Assembly (NCBI RefSeq): GCF_019655435.1
Contig: NZ_BPFH01000002.1
Location: 248,001-312,000 of the forward strand
DNA length: 64,000 nt
Reading direction: 5' to 3'
DNA from: Jannaschia pagri
GTDB taxonomy: Bacteria; Pseudomonadota; Alphaproteobacteria; Rhodobacterales; Rhodobacteraceae
Shown piece after piece: positions 60,901-64,000 of this stretch. The notes under the pieces are model-generated. The model did not search any database and was not told the DNA's origin. It saw nothing but the letters and a program-made list of their open reading frames with translations. Position 1 is the stretch's first letter. Every line of letters starts with the position of its first letter. The translations under genes and the position numbers were made by a program.

Positions 60901-61544
60901 CCCGTTCCCTCCTGCAAATGGGCGCGCACCGCCTCGGCCATGGCGCGGCCTAAGGCGCCGTGCCCCTCGGCGGTCAAATGAACACCATCCACCGGGTCCA
61001 CGGCGCAGATGCGTCCCGCATCGAAAAAGCCGCAGCGCAGACGCTCCGCCTCGGCCCGCAAGGCGGGTGCAATCGCGCGGGACCGCGCAGGCCCACCTTG
61101 GAACATCTCGGCCAGTACACCGGATTCTTCGACCGGCACCGGCGCAACCAGAAAGACATCCGGCGGGCCGCCGCCCGGACCTGCGGTGGAGGCCTGGATC
61201 GTCTGGGCAAGGCGCCCAACCCCTGCGGCAATGTCCCAGCCGCGAAGGCCAAAGCGCGCCTTGCAGTCGTTCGTCCCCAACATCACCACGACCAGATCCA
61301 GCGGTCTGTGGCTTTCCAACAGCGCGGGCAGCGCGGCGTGGCCATTCTTGTGAGCGCCGTCGATGGGATCATCATGGACGGTCGTGCGACCCGGGTGTCC
61401 TTCGGTGACGACGTCGGCGCCAAGGATTTGCGCCATGACAGTCGGCCAGCGCACATCGGGCGCATAACGGTCCAGGGCGCCCAACCGCGGCAGGGGCATG
61501 GTGCCGTGGGAATTGCTATCGCCAAAAACGAGGATCGAAGACAT
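60894..61544 (-). CDS. SGNH-hydrolase arylesterase (MsAcT-like)
   Basis: 216-residue GDSL/SGNH esterase. Block I VFGDSNSHG (Ser11 region), block II GHPGRTT, block III VVMLGTNDCKARFG (Asn) and block V DPVDGVHLTAEGH (Asp and His). The RWPTVMAQILGADVVTEGH and HRPLDLVVVMLGTND stretches resemble the mycobacterial arylesterase/acyltransferase MsAcT and its rhizobial relatives. No signal peptide, so cytoplasmic. First gene of the coupled esterase-fucU-rbsK-pca unit; AGGGAGGCC precedes the ATG at 61544. A longer in-frame start is not used. An ester of an aromatic acid with a sugar is a speculative substrate. Confidence 0.85.
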   Translation of the reverse strand: MSSILVFGDSNSHGTMPLPRLGALDRYAPDVRWPTVMAQILGADVVTEGHPGRTTVHDDPIDGAHKNGHAALPALLESHRPLDLVVVMLGTNDCKARFGLRGWDIAAGVGRLAQTIQASTAGPGGGPPDVFLVAPVPVEESGVLAEMFQGGPARSRAIAPALRAEAERLRCGFFDAGRICAVDPVDGVHLTAEGHGALGRAMAEAVRAHLQEGTGC

Positions 61545-61699
61545 CCGGCCTCCCTGCCGAGATATGGCCCTGGGTCGGGCCTGTGTTGGGCCGAAGCCTC
61601 TAACGGATGGGCGCCTTGGGCAAGGGTCGATTGGCGTTGTGTGGTTGCAGTGGTGGCGCGGCCTGTCATTGTGCGCCGGAGATACCAAGGGGGACGGGA

Positions 61700-62581
61700 A
61701 TGACGCTGAACGGCCTGATGTGTATCGGCGAAGTCATGGGGGAGTTGCGGCGCAGCGCAGAGGGGTTCGCCCTGGGCTTCGCTGGCGATACCTATAATAC
61801 AGCGGTCTATGCCCGGCGGACCACCCCGCAGCTGCGCGTCGATTATGCCACTGCGATTGGTGAGGATCCCCTGTCGGACGGTCTGCTTCTCGCGGCAAAG
61901 GCGGAGGGGATCGGTACGGGTCTGATCCATCGGACCCCCGAGCGTCAGATCGGCCTCTATTCCGTGACGACTGATCCCAAGGGCGAGCGGTCGTTCCATT
62001 ACTGGCGCGCCGCGTCAGCCGCGCGCGCCATGGTGCCACAGGTCGCCGCATCACTTGCCCAAAGCGACCATGCAATTCTGTTCCTATCCGGGATCACCCT
62101 GGCGATCCTGTCGCCGGAAGACCGCGCCACCTTGATCGAGGCCCTCGCCGCCGCGCCGGGGCGCGTGGCCTTTGACAGCAATTACCGCGCAGCGCTTTGG
62201 GAAGATGTGGAGACCGCTGCCGATTGCGTGGCCGCGATTTGGCGCGTCACGGACATCGCCCTGCCCTCGCTTGAGGATATGCAGGTGCTGTTCGGCGATG
62301 ATGAAGGGTCGGCCCTGGCCCGCCTCGCGGCAGCGGGCTGCCGAACCGGCGCGCTGAAACGGGGCGAAGCTGGGCCGCTGGCACTGGACGGCACCGCGCC
62401 GGGCGGGTGCCCTCCGGCCCCAAAGGTTGTCGATACGACCAGTGCGGGGGACAGCTTCAACGGAGCGTACTTGGCGACGCTGTTGTCGGGAGGGACGGAG
62501 CAGGATGCGCTGCGCGCGGGCCATGGAATGGCCGCCAAAGTGGTGCAATACCCGGGCGCGATTATCCCAGCAGGCGTCTGA
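61700..62581 (+). CDS. kdgK: 2-Keto-3-deoxygluconate kinase-type sugar kinase
   Basis: 293-residue PfkB-family kinase. The N-terminus LNGLMCIGEVMGELRRS, GFAGDTYNTAVYARR, FDSNYRAALWED and DTTSAGDSFNGAYLA (Asp base near residue 248) match KdgK, which phosphorylates KDG to KDPG in uronate and pectin/alginate degradation. ATG at 61700 follows AAGGGGGACGGG. Divergent from the esterase operon (155 bases) and convergent with glpD. Confidence 0.87.
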   Translation: MTLNGLMCIGEVMGELRRSAEGFALGFAGDTYNTAVYARRTTPQLRVDYATAIGEDPLSDGLLLAAKAEGIGTGLIHRTPERQIGLYSVTTDPKGERSFHYWRAASAARAMVPQVAASLAQSDHAILFLSGITLAILSPEDRATLIEALAAAPGRVAFDSNYRAALWEDVETAADCVAAIWRVTDIALPSLEDMQVLFGDDEGSALARLAAAGCRTGALKRGEAGPLALDGTAPGGCPPAPKVVDTTSAGDSFNGAYLATLLSGGTEQDALRAGHGMAAKVVQYPGAIIPAGV

Positions 62582-62653
62582 CGGCCTGGCCCGGCGGGAA
62601 CGCTACGCGGCTAGGCCAGCAACTGTACGCCATTCACACAGGATAGGCACACA

Positions 62654-64000
62654 TCACTCCGCAGCTTTGGCACCGTCCCAGCGCGCCGACATCCAAGCGT
62701 CCAATGCCGCGATCTGATCCGCATCGAGACGGAGGCCCAACTTGGACCGGCGCCAGAGCACATCCTCAGCCGTCCGTGCCCATTCCATGTCCATCAACCA
62801 GGCGACTTCTGCGCCCGTCAAGGTCGCGCCAAAGGCTGGCCCCAGATCCTCGGCGCTTTGGGCCCCGTCCAAAAACGTGGTTGCGTCGGTCCCGTAGGCC
62901 CGGACGAGACGCAGGGCCCAGCGCTCGGACAGGAAGGGATAGGCTGTGCGCAGGGCCTCGACCTGCTCCGCCACGCCGTCGACGGGAAAATCCCCGCCGG
63001 GCAAGGGCGCATCATGGGTCCAGGGCCCCGTTCGCGTTGGCAAATGTTCGGCGATCTTCTCCAACGCGCTTTCCGCCAACCGCCGGTAGGTCGTGATCTT
63101 ACCGCCAAAGATATTGAGAACTGGCGCGCCCGCCGCCTCGACCTTGAGGACATAGTCCCGCGTTGCGGCTGTCGCTGAACTGGCCCCGTCATCGTACAAA
63201 GGCCGCACGCCAGAATAGGTCCAGACCACATCCTCACCAGTCAGATCCTGCTTGAAGTAGCCGTTGGCAAAGTCGAGCAAGTATTGCTGTTCTTCAGGCG
63301 TGCAGACGGGGGCGTTGTGGGGATCGTCGTGCTCCGCATCCGTTGTCCCGATCAACGTGAAGTCGGTCTCATAGGGGATCGCGAAGATGATGCGCCCATC
63401 TGCCCCTTGGAAGAAATAGCACTTGTCATGGTCAAACAGCTTCCGCGTCACGATATGAGATCCGCGTACCAGACGAACCCCCTCGCGCGCATTGGACCGG
63501 ACCACTCCGCGAATAACGTCGCCCACCCAAGGACCCGCCGCATTCACGAGCATCTTCGCACGCACCTGTCCCGTCCGTTCCCCCTGCAGGGTGATCAGCC
63601 AGGTGTCGCCATCCCGTTCGGCGCTCACGACGCGCGTGCGCACATGGACGTCGGCCCCCCGCTGCGCGGCGTCCCGGGCATTCAAGACCACCAACCGGCT
63701 GTCTTCGACCCAGGCATCGGAGTATTCGAAAGCCTTCGCGAAGCGATCCTCCAGCGGAGCGCCCTCCGGCGTGCCGCGCAAGCTGATGGTGCGCGTCCCC
63801 GGAAGATATTTCGATTTGGCCAGCCCATCATACATGGCCAGGCCCAGGCGGATCAGCCAGTTGGGCCGACGCCCCCGCAGCCAGGGCATCATCACCCCGA
63901 GGAGCTTTGACGTGGGCGTCCCCCCTTCGAACCGCATGTCGGGAGACAGGGGCAGCACAAATCGCATGGGCCAGCTGATATGCGGCATGTTTTGCAGCAA
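62654..64000 (-). CDS. glpD: Glycerol-3-phosphate dehydrogenase, partial
   Basis: The C-terminal 448 or so residues of the aerobic membrane-associated FAD enzyme that oxidises glycerol-3-phosphate to DHAP, feeding electrons to quinone. The N-terminal FAD-binding end lies beyond the right edge. Visible: VNAAGPWVGDVIRG, RLVRGSHIVTRKLF, RIIFAIPYETDFTLIGTTD, VWTYSGVRPLYDD, NIFGGKITTYRRLAE and the C-terminal domain helix LMDMEWARTAEDVLWRRSKL. The 72-base gap with kdgK contains a CTGGCC/GGCCAG inverted pair. Confidence 0.95.
   Translation of the reverse strand: MLQNMPHISWPMRFVLPLSPDMRFEGGTPTSKLLGVMMPWLRGRRPNWLIRLGLAMYDGLAKSKYLPGTRTISLRGTPEGAPLEDRFAKAFEYSDAWVEDSRLVVLNARDAAQRGADVHVRTRVVSAERDGDTWLITLQGERTGQVRAKMLVNAAGPWVGDVIRGVVRSNAREGVRLVRGSHIVTRKLFDHDKCYFFQGADGRIIFAIPYETDFTLIGTTDAEHDDPHNAPVCTPEEQQYLLDFANGYFKQDLTGEDVVWTYSGVRPLYDDGASSATAATRDYVLKVEAAGAPVLNIFGGKITTYRRLAESALEKIAEHLPTRTGPWTHDAPLPGGDFPVDGVAEQVEALRTAYPFLSERWALRLVRAYGTDATTFLDGAQSAEDLGPAFGATLTGAEVAWLMDMEWARTAEDVLWRRSKLGLRLDADQIAALDAWMSARWDGAKAAE

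Overview
The window is 64 kb of GC-rich, gene-dense chromosome. It looks like an alphaproteobacterium of the Rhodobacterales (Roseobacter/Rhodobacter group). Evidence: the hemN-fnrL-ccoNOQP-ccoGHIS block carries near-consensus FNR sites; there is an Fe-S photolyase of the CryB/PhrB type; a btaA-btaB betaine-lipid module is joined to a PlcP-like metallophosphoesterase; and an mreB-mreC-mreD-mrdA-rodA cell-shape block is present. No rRNA, tRNA, CRISPR array or prophage was found. The only mobile-type gene is one REP-associated (RayT) transposase. The last gene (glpD) runs off the right edge.

Layout. 0.3-9.5 kb: carB, a DUF2726-like protein, a PA3286-type KAS III, a small HTH-like protein, thymidine kinase with a hairpin leader, an 8-oxoguanine deaminase coupled to a HisN-type phosphatase, and an XRE regulator. 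9.7-14.2 kb: quinone oxidoreductase, LysR regulator, Bax-inhibitor-1 protein, and an MhqD/MhqO-like esterase-dioxygenase pair. 14.3-20.0 kb (minus): the rod-shape operon. 20.1-21.6 kb: rayT and about 0.9 kb with no convincing gene. 21.6-24.4 kb: leuA preceded by a Leu-rich leader peptide with alternative RNA pairings, then a LuxR solo. 24.4-29.6 kb: SDR-photolyase pair, a second DUF2726-like protein, a fatty-acid hydroxylase/sterol desaturase, and a D-lyxose isomerase-like protein. 29.6-36.4 kb (minus): a nine-gene thiamine operon, thiO-S-G-E-F-Y-tenA-thiZ-X, behind a TPP riboswitch. 36.6-42.5 kb: an HglS-type 2-oxoadipate dioxygenase, plcP-btaA-btaB behind a candidate Pho box, YtoQ, and a BaiN/HI0933-type flavoprotein. 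42.5-46.3 kb: a NarL-type response regulator divergent from a small secreted molybdopterin-fold protein and a hybrid kinase with receiver and Hpt domains. 46.4-57.9 kb: hemN, fnrL, ccoNOQP, a CBS-TM protein and ccoGHIS. 57.9-61.5 kb (minus): a coupled six-gene unit, SGNH esterase-fucU-rbsK-pcaC-pcaH-pcaG. 61.7-64 kb: kdgK and the 3' part of glpD.

How the parts work together. The cco genes build and assemble a high-affinity cbb3 oxidase. They share FNR-type sites with the fnrL/hemN divergent promoter, so oxygen limitation should switch on respiration and anaerobic haem synthesis together. The thi operon joins thiazole synthesis, thiamine-phosphate synthase and uptake/salvage of the pyrimidine moiety; thiC and thiD are not here. 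PlcP, BtaA and BtaB would replace phospholipids with DGTS when phosphate is scarce. I saw no clearly undescribed multi-gene system. The points most worth a second look are the CxCxxCxC (metallothionein-like) tail on CcoQ, the leuA attenuator, the fusion of aromatic and sugar genes into one coupled operon, the zinc-less ThiF-rhodanese protein, and the overlapping hairpins in the tdk leader. Start sites were chosen by hand from ribosome-binding sites, overlaps and family N-termini.
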